From Candidatus Palauibacter soopunensis (lineage in GTDB: Bacteria > Gemmatimonadota > Gemmatimonadetes > Palauibacterales > Palauibacteraceae): DNA of 64,000 nt. The stretch lies in NCBI RefSeq assembly GCF_947581735.1, contig NZ_CANPVT010000002.1, forward strand, positions 124,001-188,000. The letters are read 5' to 3'. Both the position numbers and the translations under genes were made by a program. The notes below the pieces were generated by a model. The model did not search any database, had not been told where the DNA came from, and was given only the letters and a program-made list of their open reading frames with translations. Position 1 is the stretch's first letter; every line of letters begins with the position of its first letter. This document shows, piece after piece, positions 19,368 through 28,641 of this stretch.

Positions 19368-19675
19368 GCCGTTTCGTCACGGTGGCCAAGGTCGGCGACG
19401 TGCCGGAGAACGGGACGTGCGGGGTGATGGCCGAGGACCTGGCGATCGCCCTCATCCGGAGCGGGGGCGAGGTCTACGCGCTCGAGAACTGCTGCTCGCA
19501 CGAGGAGTTCCCGCTCTCGGAGGGTGAGGTCGAGGCGGGCGAGATCACCTGTCTTCTCCATGGGGCGCGCTTCGATCTTGCGACCGGCGCGCCGAGGGCG
19601 CTCCCGGCGGTCATGCCCGTCCGACGCTTCGACGTGCGGATCGACGGGGACGACATCCAAGTCGACCTCGACTGA
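19364..19675 (+). CDS. Rieske [2Fe-2S] ferredoxin-like protein in the suf operon
   Basis: This is a 103-residue soluble protein with both Rieske motifs: C-S-H in NCCSHEEFPL and C-x2-H in CLLHGARFD. The fold matches the ferredoxin components of aromatic dioxygenases (GDVPENGT start, FDVRIDGDDIQVDL end). It overlaps sufD by four bases and precedes sufS, so it is likely an electron carrier dedicated to cluster assembly rather than to a dioxygenase. The electron donor and acceptor are unknown. A first Cys adjacent to the motif (CCSH) is an extra thiol worth noting. Confidence 0.9.
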   Translation: MSRFVTVAKVGDVPENGTCGVMAEDLAIALIRSGGEVYALENCCSHEEFPLSEGEVEAGEITCLLHGARFDLATGAPRALPAVMPVRRFDVRIDGDDIQVDLD

Positions 19676-19703
19676 GCGGGACCCAGCCGAGGACCGGGGT
19701 CCG

Positions 19704-21044
19704 ATGACGGAGACAGCGGAGATGACCGGTACGAAGCCCGCGACGGGCGTACTTGCGTCCGGGGGCCCCTCGGAGGCGGCCGGCCGGCGCGATGCGGGTG
19801 AGGCTTCGGAGAAGGACGGCTGGGACCTCGCGGCGATCCGGGCCCAGTTCCCCATTCTCTCGCGGGAAGTCAACGGCCACCCCCTGGTCTATCTCGACAA
19901 CGCGGCGAGTTCACAGCAGCCGCTCCGTGTGCTGAACCGGGTCGAGCGCTACCTGCGCGAGGAGCACGCCAATGTGCACCGCGGCGTGCATCAGCTCAGC
20001 GCGGAGGCGACGGAGGCATACGAGGACGCGCGCCGTGCGGTGGCGGCGCATGCCGGCACGAGGGAGCCGGCGGAGATCGTCTTCACCCGCGGCACGACGG
20101 AGGCGGTGAACCTCGTCGCGTCGAGTTGGGGAGGGGCGTTCATCGGCGCGGGCGACGAGATCGTGCTCACGAAGATGGAGCACCACTCGAACCTCGTGCC
20201 GTGGCAGCTGCTCGCCGGCCGCACGGGGTGCAGTCTCCGCTTCGTCGACGTCACGCCCGAAGGCACGCTCGATCTGGACGATTTCGACCGGCTCCTCGGG
20301 AAGCGAACCCGGCTGGTCGCCTGTACGCACGTCTCCAACAGCCTCGGGACCGTCAATCCGGTCCGCGAGATCGTGGATCGCGCGCACGCCGCCGGCGCGC
20401 TGACACTCATCGACGGAGCGCAGGCCGCACCCCATATGCTGACCGATGTGGCGAAGATCGGGTGCGACTTCTACGCGTTCAGCAGCCACAAGATGTGTGG
20501 CCCCACCGGCGTCGGAGCGTTGTGGGCCAGAAGAGAACTGCTGGAGGAGATGCCTCCGTACCAGGGCGGGGGCGAGATGATCTCGGACGTGAAGCTCGAG
20601 AGATCAACCTGGGCCAAGGTTCCGCACAAGTTCGAGGCCGGAACGCCCAACATTTCGGGCGTCGTGGGCTTCGGGGAAGCCGCCCGCTTTCTCGCGGACC
20701 TCGGACCGGAGGCGATCGCGTCTCATGAAGGCGCCCTGAAGCACGCCGTGTTCGAGCGACTCGACGGGATCGAAGGGCTTCACCTGTACGGGCCGCGCGA
20801 GGAGAGGACCGCGGTCTTCTCCTTCACGTACGGTGACGTACATCCGCACGACCTCTCCACGATCCTCGACCAGCGGGGAATCGCGATCCGGGCGGGGCAC
20901 CATTGCAACCAGCCGCTGATGGACCACTACGGGATCAGCAGTACGGCCCGGGCGAGCTTCTACTTCTACAACTCGCTGCGGGAAATCGACGTGCTGTGCG
21001 ACGGCATCGCCCTGGCGGCCGAAGTCTTCGGCGGCATCGCCTGA
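19704..21044 (+). CDS. sufS: Cysteine desulfurase SufS
   Basis: This PLP enzyme releases sulfur from L-cysteine as a persulfide for Fe-S assembly. Starting at the ATG at 19704 (GAGGAC upstream) it has 446 residues, with an N-terminal extension of about 40 residues rich in Ala/Gly before DLAAIRAQFPIL. Key sites are YLDNAASSQQP, TRGTTEAVNLV, the PLP-binding Lys in FSSHKMCGPTG and the catalytic Cys in IRAGHHCNQP. It lies between the Rieske gene and sufU, its likely sulfur acceptor. Confidence 0.95.
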   Translation: MTETAEMTGTKPATGVLASGGPSEAAGRRDAGEASEKDGWDLAAIRAQFPILSREVNGHPLVYLDNAASSQQPLRVLNRVERYLREEHANVHRGVHQLSAEATEAYEDARRAVAAHAGTREPAEIVFTRGTTEAVNLVASSWGGAFIGAGDEIVLTKMEHHSNLVPWQLLAGRTGCSLRFVDVTPEGTLDLDDFDRLLGKRTRLVACTHVSNSLGTVNPVREIVDRAHAAGALTLIDGAQAAPHMLTDVAKIGCDFYAFSSHKMCGPTGVGALWARRELLEEMPPYQGGGEMISDVKLERSTWAKVPHKFEAGTPNISGVVGFGEAARFLADLGPEAIASHEGALKHAVFERLDGIEGLHLYGPREERTAVFSFTYGDVHPHDLSTILDQRGIAIRAGHHCNQPLMDHYGISSTARASFYFYNSLREIDVLCDGIALAAEVFGGIA

Positions 21045-21048
21045 ATCC

Positions 21049-21546
21049 ATGATCGAACCCCGTCCGAGAGCGCCCGGGACCATCGACCGGGAGATCCCTT
21101 CGTCGCTCAACCAGCTGTACCAGGAAGTCATCCTCGATCACTACCGGAAACCCCGGAACAAGGGGCATCTGGACGAAGCCACGCACGCGATCACCATGAA
21201 CAACCCGCTTTGCGGCGACGTGATCGAACTCATGTTGCGCGTGGAGGGGGGGAGCATCGCCGAGGCGCGCTTCCTGGGCCGCGGGTGCTCGATCAGCCTG
21301 GCGTCCGCGTCGATGCTCACGGGACGCGTGCGGGGGAAGTCGCTCGAGCAGGCGCTGGAACTTTCCGGAAAGTTCACGCACCTCCTGCACGGAGACGGAG
21401 CGCTGCTGTCCGACGACGACCTCGGCGACCTCCGCACGCTGGCGGGGGTCTCGAAGTTTCCGGTCCGCATCAAGTGCGCGCTGCTGGCGTGGAACTGTCT
21501 CGAGGAGCTGGGGGACGGGACGGACGCGGACGGCGGCTCCGCGTGA
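21049..21546 (+). CDS. sufU: SufU sulfur-transfer protein
   Basis: This is a 165-residue zinc-type SufU that takes the persulfide from SufS. The family start LYQEVILDHYRKPRNKG is intact. The three Cys are in NPLCGD, GRGCSISLAS and RIKCALLAW, and the Asp after the first is kept. The long acidic insert between the second and third Cys (about HLLHGDGALLSDDDLG) is the feature that separates SufU from IscU. It begins four bases after sufS. The pairing explains the absence of sufE. Confidence 0.9.
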   Translation: MIEPRPRAPGTIDREIPSSLNQLYQEVILDHYRKPRNKGHLDEATHAITMNNPLCGDVIELMLRVEGGSIAEARFLGRGCSISLASASMLTGRVRGKSLEQALELSGKFTHLLHGDGALLSDDDLGDLRTLAGVSKFPVRIKCALLAWNCLEELGDGTDADGGSA

Positions 21547-21586
21547 GCTCGAGCTACGCGACTCCGGACGGAAGCCGCGGCTCGGC

Positions 21587-22498
21587 GTGACATCCGGCGG
21601 CCCCTCCACCGCCGTCGGCCGCGTGCTGCGGATCGCGGGTGGGATCTATCACGTGGACGATTCCTCGACCGTGGTCCGGGCGTCGCTGCGCGGGCGCCTG
21701 AAGCGCGCGGACTCGCGGATCGTTTCGGTCGGCGACCTCGTCGAGCTGGAACGCGTCGGCGACGAGATGCGGATCGTTCGGCTCCGTGAGCGAAGCGGCG
21801 CGCTGTCCCGGCACGGCGTCTCCAAGCGGCGCGAGCAGGTGATCGTCGCGAACGTCGACCAGGTCGCCGTCGTCGTTTCGGTGACGGCGCCCGATCCCGA
21901 TTTCCTCATGGTGGACCGACTCCTCGCGCTTGCGGCGCTGAGCGGCATCGACGCCTTCCTCGTCGTGAACAAGACGGACCTCGCGGAGCCCGCGCCCGCA
22001 GACGGCCTCGAGCAGTACGCGGCGCTCGGCGTGGAGACGCTGCGGACGAGCGCCGAATCGGGGGCGGGACTGCCGGCGCTTGCCGGACGCCTCGCGGGCC
22101 GGATCACGGTGCTCAGCGGGCAGTCGGGCGTGGGGAAGTCGAGCCTGTTGAACGCGATCGTGCCGGCACTCGACTTGCGTGTGGGCGAGATCAGCGAGCG
22201 GCGGGGGCGAGGGCGGCACACGACGGTGGCGTCGGCGCTCTATCGATACCCGGACGGCGGCTACGTGGCGGACACGCCCGGCCTGCAGTATCTGGCGCTG
22301 TGGGGGCTGGATCCCGCGGAGCTTCCGGTGGGCTTCGGCGAGATCGCCACGGCGGGCGAGGGCTGCCGGTTCGCGGACTGCCGACATCGAGTGGAGCCGG
22401 ACTGCGCGGTTCGCGCGGCCGTGGAGGATGGGACGATCCGGCGGCGACGGCTGGAGAGCTACCTGCGGCTCCTCGACGAGGCGGAGAAGGGTCGGTGA
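21587..22498 (+). CDS. rsgA: Ribosome small-subunit GTPase RsgA
   Basis: This is a circularly permuted GTPase that checks maturation of the 30S subunit. It has 303 residues. The N-terminal OB-fold includes SVGDLVELERVGDEM. The G motifs come in permuted order: NKTD (G4) before the P-loop GQSGVGKSS (G1), then DTPGLQYL (G3). The zinc finger GCRFADCRHRVEPDCAV is complete. It starts with a GTG at 21587, 40 bases after sufU, and its stop overlaps the Nudix start. The association with suf is positional only. Confidence 0.95.
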   Translation: MTSGGPSTAVGRVLRIAGGIYHVDDSSTVVRASLRGRLKRADSRIVSVGDLVELERVGDEMRIVRLRERSGALSRHGVSKRREQVIVANVDQVAVVVSVTAPDPDFLMVDRLLALAALSGIDAFLVVNKTDLAEPAPADGLEQYAALGVETLRTSAESGAGLPALAGRLAGRITVLSGQSGVGKSSLLNAIVPALDLRVGEISERRGRGRHTTVASALYRYPDGGYVADTPGLQYLALWGLDPAELPVGFGEIATAGEGCRFADCRHRVEPDCAVRAAVEDGTIRRRRLESYLRLLDEAEKGR

Positions 22499-23091
22499 GC
22501 GAAGGCTGGAGCGCGGCGCGGGTCGCGCATCGGCTGGTGGCGGCGGGGCACACGGTCGTCGACCCCGGGGCGGCGGAGCGCCACGCGGCCGTGACCCTCG
22601 TGGTTCGTCCGCGGGGCCACGACCTGGAAGTGCTCTTCGTCCGGCGGGCGGAGGTCCCCGGCGACCCGTGGTCCGGCCATATGGCGCTTCCCGGCGGACA
22701 CCGGGACGCGGTGGATGCGGACCTCCTGGAGACGGCGCGCCGCGAGTTGCGTGAGGAGGTGGGACTCGACCTTCCGCGTGGCGGGTTCCTTGGACGGCTC
22801 GACGACCTGCACCCTGTGACGCGCCGGATCCCGTCGATCCTCATCTCCCCCTTCGTAGCCTGGCACGGGGAGGACATCCGCGTCTCGACGAACGCCGAGG
22901 TGCAGTATCACGTCTGGGCTCCGCTCCGCGCGCTGCGCGACCCCTCCCTGCGTTCCGAAGTCCGCTACCCGGATGGTGGCCGGGAACACGTGTGGCCTTC
23001 CATCTTGTACGAGGGCGACGCCATTTGGGGGCTCACGCACCGCGTCGTCATGAACTTTCTCGACATCATCCTGGAGAGAACCAGCCAATGA
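22495..23091 (+). CDS. Nudix hydrolase, CoA-pyrophosphatase-like
   Basis: This 198-residue protein has a clear Nudix box in LPGGHRDAVDADLLETARRE followed by LREEVGLDL. The LPGG start of the box and the TARRE/EEVG pattern resemble the coenzyme A diphosphatase group. The GTG at 22495 overlaps the rsgA stop (GTGA), and its own stop overlaps the next ATG (ATGA), so three genes are translationally chained. The substrate is not proven; other nucleoside diphosphates are possible. Confidence 0.85.
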   Translation: MSEGWSAARVAHRLVAAGHTVVDPGAAERHAAVTLVVRPRGHDLEVLFVRRAEVPGDPWSGHMALPGGHRDAVDADLLETARRELREEVGLDLPRGGFLGRLDDLHPVTRRIPSILISPFVAWHGEDIRVSTNAEVQYHVWAPLRALRDPSLRSEVRYPDGGREHVWPSILYEGDAIWGLTHRVVMNFLDIILERTSQ

Positions 23092-23555
23092 GTGAAGTCG
23101 TCTATCGCTCGCACGTGAAGATCGTGCGGCAGAAGGGCCCATACCGCACCGCGGAGATCCCGGCCACCGACGCGCCGGTCGACTTCGGCGTCCATTCCGC
23201 GATCGCCGAGTACTACGGGGTTCGCGACAACCGCGACGTCGCCACGACACTCGACTATGTCATCGCCGCAACCGGCGGCTGACTGGCCGGAACCTTCGGG
23301 GGCGCGCTGGAAGCGCGCGGCGTAAAAGCGGATGAAGGACGGTTGGTGGCGAACGTGGAGGGCGACGTCGAGACGGACGACGGCGTGCTCGTGATCCGGC
23401 GGATCCGGGCCCGATATCGTCTCCAGGCGGACGAGGCGCACGCCGATGCGATCCGGCGCGCGTTCGAAGCCCATCCGCCGAAGTGTCCGGTCTACCGAAC
23501 GCTTTCCGGCTGCATCGAGATCACGACGGAACTCGACGTCGTGCCCGTCGCCTAG
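23088..23555 (+). CDS. OsmC-like selenoprotein with in-frame TGA at the peroxidatic position
   Basis: This is an OsmC-family protein of 155 residues if the TGA at 23280-23282 is read as selenocysteine (residue 65). Upstream, VATTLDYVIAATGG is the OsmC text just before its first catalytic Cys. Immediately after the TGA the same frame reads LAGTFGGALEARGVKADEGR, VLVIRRIRARYRL and KCPVYRTLSGCIEI, the second half with its conserved Cys (residue 133). Without the TGA both halves would be meaningless fragments. The hairpin at 23302-23318 fits a bacterial SECIS. It starts inside the Nudix stop (ATGA). The family detoxifies peroxides by thiol chemistry; Sec in place of the first Cys should make it more reactive. 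Sec reading is inferred; the alternative is a nonsense mutation. Confidence 0.82.
23280..23318 (+). promoter_or_regulatory. Putative SECIS element and UGA codon of the OsmC-like gene
   Basis: After the TGA, GCGCGC-TGGAA-GCGCGC forms a perfect six-base-pair hairpin with a five-base loop. The loop lies 25 bases after the codon and has G at its second and third positions. This matches the known bacterial SECIS rules (loop about 16-37 bases downstream, G early in a small loop). Confidence 0.65.
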
Positions 23556-23620
23556 TAGCCCGTGGCAAGCCCCGCTGCGGCGCCGCTCGAACGCAGCAGG
23601 GCTGTTGCCACGGGCTGCTA
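23553..23620. terminator. Large inverted repeat of the gene-end family, bidirectional terminator candidate
   Basis: The left arm TAGTAGCCCGTGGCAAG and the reverse complement of the right arm, TAGCAGCCCGTGGCAAC, are nearly identical. With the inner GCTGCG/CGCAGC they form arms of about 28 bases around a GC-rich loop. The TAG stops of the OsmC-like gene (plus) and the M20 gene (minus) are the outermost bases of the arms. It separates two convergent genes. Confidence 0.75.
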
Positions 23621-24991
23621 GGCCAACGGCTCGCCGAGGCGGCCGTAGAGGTCGGCGAGGGCCGCGATTCCCTTTCGGTAGACGCCGAGATCGATCCATT
23701 CGTCCGGCGCGTGCATGTTGCAGCCGGGAAGCGCGAAGCCGATGAGGAGCGCGGGAGCGCCGAACGTCTTCTCGAATTCCTGCACGATCGGGATCGAGCC
23801 GCCCTCGCGGATGTACGCGGGCGGGGCGCCGAACCCCGACTCCAACGCGGCGGAGGCAGCGTCGAAGATGGGATGTTCGGTGTCGGCCACCCATGGCGCG
23901 CCGCCGTGTGAGCGCTTGATCTCGACGGTCACGCCTTCCGGCGCGAGTTCGCGGACGCGGGCCTCGAAGGCCTCGACCACCTGCGCCGGGTCCTGATCCG
24001 GAACCAGCCGCATCGACACCTTCGCCATCGCCTGCGAGGGGAGAACGGTTTTCGAGCCTTCGCCGGTGAAGCCGCTGAGCAGTCCGTTTACATCCAGCGT
24101 CGGGCGATACCATAGCCGCTCGAGCGCCGAGAACCCGGCTTCTCCGCCCAGGGCCGGCGCTCCGACGCCCGCCCGGAGCGTCTCTTCATCCATGGGGAGG
24201 CGTTCGAGATCGGCGCGTTCGCGGGGGCTGATCGGTCGGACCGCATCGTAATACCCCGGCACGGTGGCCCGTCCGTGCTCGTCGCGGAGGCCGGCGAGGA
24301 TGGCGGCCAGCGCGTTGGCGGGGTTCACGACCGCGCCGCCGTAGGTGCCGGAGTGCAGGTCCGACCAGGGGCCGTGGACGTTGATCTCCGTGTAGACGAT
24401 GCCCCGCAGCCCGGTCGTGATGCACGGCAACTCCGGGGAGAACATCCCGGTGTCGCTGACGAGGATCGCGTCGCAGGCGAGCCGCTCGGCGTGCTCGTGG
24501 AGGAACGCCGCGAGGTGGCGGCTCCCCACCTCCTCCTCACCCTCGATCACGAGCTTGAGATTGACGGGGACGTCCGCTCCGGAGGCCAGGCGCGCCTCGA
24601 GCGCCTTGATGTGCATGTGGACCTGCCCCTTGTCGTCGATCGAGCCGCGGGCGTACAGGCGGCCGTCGCGAACCTCCGGTTCGAACGGCGGGCTCGTCCA
24701 CAACTCGTCGGGCTCCGAGGGCTGCACGTCGTAGTGCCCGTAGACGAGCACGGTCGGAGCCTCTTCGGAGTGGATCCGTTCGCCGACGACGATGGGATGC
24801 CCCCCAGTTTCGATGACCTCGGCTTCCCCCATTCCCGCCGCGAGGAGGTGCTCGGCGACCCAGTCCGCGCAGGCGCGGACATCGTTCGCATGCTCTGGAT
24901 CGGTGCTGATGCTGGGAATGCGGAGAAAGGCCTCCAGTTCGTCGTGAAACCTCGTGAGTTCGCGGTCGATATGGGCAGCGAAATCGGACAT
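23618..24991 (-). CDS. M20/M25/M40 family dipeptidase
   Basis: This is a 457-residue zinc-dependent peptidase of the carnosinase/succinyl-diaminopimelate group. Metal-site blocks are VYGHYDVQPSEP (His, Asp), YARGSIDDKGQ (bridging Asp), VIEGEEEVGSRH (Glu-Glu) and VSDTGMF. The dimerisation domain starts at GLRGIVYTEINVHGPWSDLHSG. The C-terminal metal His is in GCNMHAPDEWI. The start MSDFAAHIDREL at 24991 follows AGGAATCAC. It is cytosolic by sequence. It is the second gene after the ammonia-lyase on this strand, which may hint at shared amino-acid catabolism. Confidence 0.9.
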   Translation of the reverse strand: MSDFAAHIDRELTRFHDELEAFLRIPSISTDPEHANDVRACADWVAEHLLAAGMGEAEVIETGGHPIVVGERIHSEEAPTVLVYGHYDVQPSEPDELWTSPPFEPEVRDGRLYARGSIDDKGQVHMHIKALEARLASGADVPVNLKLVIEGEEEVGSRHLAAFLHEHAERLACDAILVSDTGMFSPELPCITTGLRGIVYTEINVHGPWSDLHSGTYGGAVVNPANALAAILAGLRDEHGRATVPGYYDAVRPISPRERADLERLPMDEETLRAGVGAPALGGEAGFSALERLWYRPTLDVNGLLSGFTGEGSKTVLPSQAMAKVSMRLVPDQDPAQVVEAFEARVRELAPEGVTVEIKRSHGGAPWVADTEHPIFDAASAALESGFGAPPAYIREGGSIPIVQEFEKTFGAPALLIGFALPGCNMHAPDEWIDLGVYRKGIAALADLYGRLGEPLA

Positions 24992-25107
24992 GTGATTCCT
25001 GGGCGGGTTGAGGGGACTCAGGGTGCGGTGGCGGTTCGGGTGTGCGACTCGATCATCGGCGTGATCGACTATACGGACGAGGGGGGCTGCGGCAAGCGGC
25101 CGCGCGG

Positions 25108-26247
25108 TCAGTCGAAACGCTGCTCGGTGACGATCGCGCCGACCCGCGCGGACGCGTCGAGGCCGAGGAGCCGGCACAGGCCGGGGAGGCGGGCCAGGGC
25201 GAGGAGCGCCCCTACGCCGGCGGCGCCGGACGGGCCCGCGATGATGCGGGCGCCCAGCCGACCGGACGCGAGCGCCTCGGCGCCGGCGGCCCAGACGGGC
25301 TCGGGGAGCGCGATCGCCGCGTCGAGCAACGGAGCCAGATAGTCCCAGGCGATCGTCGACGCGACGCCGGCGGCGAGACCGCCCATCTCGGTGTGGAACG
25401 GCGGCTCCGCGACGCTCGCCCGGCCGAATCGCAGGCTCCGGCCGAAGCAGTCGGCCCGCCACGGCTCGACGGCGATGAAACGCGGCCGTCCCTCGCCGCA
25501 CGCCTGCCCGAAATGGCCGCACACGCCGGTCGCGAGGCCGCCGACGCCCGCCTGCACAAAGAGGTGCGTCAGCGGCGCCGAGCCGGCAGCCGCGAGGTCG
25601 TCCAGCATCTCCGCGCCGAGGAGCGTGTAGCCCGCCATGATGCGGCGCGGCGTCTCCTCGTAGCCTTCGTACGCCGTGTCGGAAACGACGATCCAGCCGT
25701 TCCGCGCCGCCTCCCGGTCGGTGTGCCCGACGACGCCGTCGTACTCGCCGGGTACGCGGACCACCCGTGCCCCGTGTCCCTCGATCGCGCGGGCGCGAGC
25801 GGGGATCGCGTCTTCCGGAAGGAAAATCACGCAGCGGCAGCCGAATTCGGCGCTTCCCCACGCCACGGATCGGCCGTGGTTCCCCGCCGAGGCAGTCGTG
25901 ACCGTGATCTCGGCCGCCAGCGGATGCCCGGCGCGCAGTTCCGCCGCCGCGGGTCGCGTGCCGGTCCGGCGCTCGATCTCGTCCTGCAGCGCGCGCAGGA
26001 CCGCGAACGCCCCGCCGAGCGCCTTGAACGAGCCGAGCCCGAAGCGCGGCGATTCGTCCTTTACCAGGACCGATTCCACTCCCAGCAACGCGGCGAGCCT
26101 CGGCAGTGTTACCATCGGCGTCGCGTCGTATCCATGCCAGCCCCGGATCACGTCCCGAGCTTCCGCGGCCGCGCCCGGAACGAGGATCCCTTCAGCGGCT
26201 TCGCGCCGCAGTTGCGGTGAGCGGAGCGAAAGGCGGAGTAGGCTCAT
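25108..26247 (-). CDS. dpaL: Diaminopropionate ammonia-lyase-like PLP enzyme
   Basis: This is a 379-residue fold-II PLP enzyme. The PLP Lys is in [15 protein letters not shown], the exact wording of diaminopropionate ammonia-lyases. The cofactor region [16 protein letters not shown], the [13 protein letters not shown] loop and the block [10 protein letters not shown] match the same group. The reaction would be 2,3-diaminopropionate to pyruvate and ammonia. It is followed on the minus strand by the M20 dipeptidase, about 115 bases apart, and is divergent from the VOC gene. Threonine/serine dehydratase-type activity is the main alternative. Confidence 0.85.
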   Translation of the reverse strand: MSLLRLSLRSPQLRREAAEGILVPGAAAEARDVIRGWHGYDATPMVTLPRLAALLGVESVLVKDESPRFGLGSFKALGGAFAVLRALQDEIERRTGTRPAAAELRAGHPLAAEITVTTASAGNHGRSVAWGSAEFGCRCVIFLPEDAIPARARAIEGHGARVVRVPGEYDGVVGHTDREAARNGWIVVSDTAYEGYEETPRRIMAGYTLLGAEMLDDLAAAGSAPLTHLFVQAGVGGLATGVCGHFGQACGEGRPRFIAVEPWRADCFGRSLRFGRASVAEPPFHTEMGGLAAGVASTIAWDYLAPLLDAAIALPEPVWAAGAEALASGRLGARIIAGPSGAAGVGALLALARLPGLCRLLGLDASARVGAIVTEQRFD

Positions 26248-26367
26248 TGCGTGGATGGTCGGAGTCGGAGAGGCGGGGGGTCTCGGCGCACACCGTTGGC
26301 CGCGCGGCCTCGGAGCATCAGTTTCCCGGCGACCATCGCCACAGCGCCCTCAACGCGGAGCGATCCC

Positions 26368-26742
<375 letters not shown>

Positions 26743-26767
26743 TGTCGCGTCCCACGGATATCCTCGA

Positions 26768-28042
26768 ATGAAACCCTCAGCCTGTCTCGCTGCCCTGGCC
26801 TGCCTGGTCGCGGCCCCCCTGACCGCGCAGGAGGTGACGCCCATCGCCAACGGCAACGGCGCCCTCCGCGTCTTCTTCGATTGCGACGGCGGCCGCGGGA
26901 TGTGCGACTTCGACTTCTACCGCCGCGAGATCCCGTACGTGAACTACACGCGCGACCGCGAGGACGCGCAGGTCCACGTGCTCATGACCTCCGAAGACAC
27001 CGGCAGCGGAGGCCGGCGCTTCACGCTCGACTTCATCGGGCGGGAGGAGTTCGCGGAGGTCACGGACCGGCTCGAAGTCGTGACGCGGGCCAACCTCGCG
27101 TTGGAGCAGCGGCTGACGGACGTGGCCCGCACGCTCGAACTGGGACTGCTGCGCTACATCGCCCGCACCGACCAGGCTTCCAGCATCGACATCCACTACG
27201 ACGGAGCCGACCACGGCGAGATCGCGGCACGGCCCGAGGACGACCCCTGGAACTTCTGGACCTTCCGGCTGCGCGCGAACGCCGAACTCGATGTGGACGA
27301 GCGCACCGAATCGTACGAACTCGAGAGCGGGTTCTCGGCCGACCGGGTGACGGACGCCCTGAAACTCGAATTCTCCGTTGACGGGAGCTACAACCGGCGG
27401 CTGTTCGAGACCTCCGACACGACGTCGGTCACGAGCATTCGCGAGAGCTACGAGGCCGAAGGGCTCAGCGTGTGGAGCCTGTCGGACCACTGGTCGGCCG
27501 GGGCCGCGTTCGAAGTGGGACACTCCAGCTTCGGAAACGAGAACCTGCAGCTCCGGCTGGGGCCCGCGCTGGAGTACAACATCTTCCCCTACTCCGAGTC
27601 GACCCGCAGGCAGTTCAATTTCCTCTACACGATCGGCCTCCGGTACCACGACTACATCGAGCAGACCGTCTTCCTGAAGGATGAGGAAACCCTCCCCCAC
27701 CACCGGTTCAGCGTCCGCCTCAGTGTCCGCCAACCGTGGGGCGAGTCCTACGGATTTCTCACGTTCTCACAGTTCCTCCACGATCCCTCGAAGAACCGCT
27801 TCACCGCTTTCGCCGGGGCCGATTTCCGGATCTTCCGGGGCCTGTCGCTCCGGCTGAACGCGAACTACTCGCGCATCCGCGACCAGCTCAACGTGCCCGC
27901 CGGCGACGCCACGACGGAGGAGGTGCTCCTCAGACAGCGCATCCTCCAGAGCGGCTTCGAGTACGGCGTGTCGGTGGGCTTCTCCTACACCTTCGGGTCG
28001 ATCTACTCCAACGTGGTCAACCCTCGGCTGGACCGGTTCTAG
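26768..28042 (+). CDS. Exported beta-barrel-like protein, hypothetical
   Basis: This is a 424-residue protein with a signal peptide (MKPSACLAALACLVAAPLTAQ). The first 140 residues form a mixed domain with FFDCDGGRGMCDFDFYRREI and VHVLMTSEDTGSGGRRFTLDFIG, somewhat like TolB-like or CsgG-like periplasmic domains. The remainder is alternating amphipathic strands (FWTFRLRANAELDVDERT, LKLEFSVDGSYNRRLF, YGVSVGFSYTFGS), consistent with an outer-membrane barrel. Two Cys near residues 39 and 45 could form a disulfide. No family is named with confidence. Confidence 0.65.
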   Translation: MKPSACLAALACLVAAPLTAQEVTPIANGNGALRVFFDCDGGRGMCDFDFYRREIPYVNYTRDREDAQVHVLMTSEDTGSGGRRFTLDFIGREEFAEVTDRLEVVTRANLALEQRLTDVARTLELGLLRYIARTDQASSIDIHYDGADHGEIAARPEDDPWNFWTFRLRANAELDVDERTESYELESGFSADRVTDALKLEFSVDGSYNRRLFETSDTTSVTSIRESYEAEGLSVWSLSDHWSAGAAFEVGHSSFGNENLQLRLGPALEYNIFPYSESTRRQFNFLYTIGLRYHDYIEQTVFLKDEETLPHHRFSVRLSVRQPWGESYGFLTFSQFLHDPSKNRFTAFAGADFRIFRGLSLRLNANYSRIRDQLNVPAGDATTEEVLLRQRILQSGFEYGVSVGFSYTFGSIYSNVVNPRLDRF

Positions 28043-28233
28043 CCGTCCGATCGCGGATCGTCCCGCGACGCGGGGCGCGGGGCGGCCGGTCTTGCCGGTC
28101 GTGGTTCAATTCCTATGCTTCAAGGCAGGGTGGCCGCGCTCGGTGAGCCGTTGGCGCGAGCCGCACGCGTCTGCCCGCGGGGGGAAGGGACGTGTGCGGG
28201 GGGGCTTCACCACCTTCAGGCGGAGGGAACGCC

Positions 28234-28641
28234 ATGAACACGAAGTGCCTCATCGCCTCGATCGCCGGCGCCGTCGTCCTCTTTGTGGGCGGCTACGTCC
28301 TGTACGAACTGCTCCTGGGTGGCTTCTTTGAAGCCAACATGGGCTCAGCCACCGGTGTCATTAAGGAGTCTCCCGAATTCCTCTGGATCGCCGTAGGCCA
28401 ACTCGCCTCCGGCGGAGTGCTCGCGACCGCCCTGGGCTGGAAGGGCGCGACGGACGTCGCGGGCGGCGCCCAGGCGGGCGCCAAGCTCGGCGCCCTCATT
28501 GCCGCAGCCTTCGGGTTCGTGGCGCTGGGCGCGATGAACACCTCGACCCTCACCTCGGTCGTCGTCGACATCGTCGTCACGGCCGTACTGTGGGGCGCCG
28601 CCGGCGCGGTCGTCGGCATGATGCTCGGACGCGGCGACTAG
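28234..28641 (+). CDS. Small polytopic membrane protein, hypothetical
   Basis: This 135-residue protein has about four hydrophobic segments: LIASIAGAVVLFVGGYVLY, LWIAVGQLASGGVLATAL, LGALIAAAFGFVALGAM and VVVDIVVTAVLWGAAGAVVG. The pattern is that of a small integral inner-membrane protein. The ATG at 28234 follows GGAGGGAACGCC. It sits between two secreted-protein genes but is separated from both by about 190 bases. No function is recognised. Confidence 0.65.
   Translation: MNTKCLIASIAGAVVLFVGGYVLYELLLGGFFEANMGSATGVIKESPEFLWIAVGQLASGGVLATALGWKGATDVAGGAQAGAKLGALIAAAFGFVALGAMNTSTLTSVVVDIVVTAVLWGAAGAVVGMMLGRGD

Noticed and set aside
23343-23555. Independent small gene beginning at 23343
   Set aside because: It is the second half of the OsmC-like protein, in the same frame as the first half and interrupted only by the TGA at 23280.
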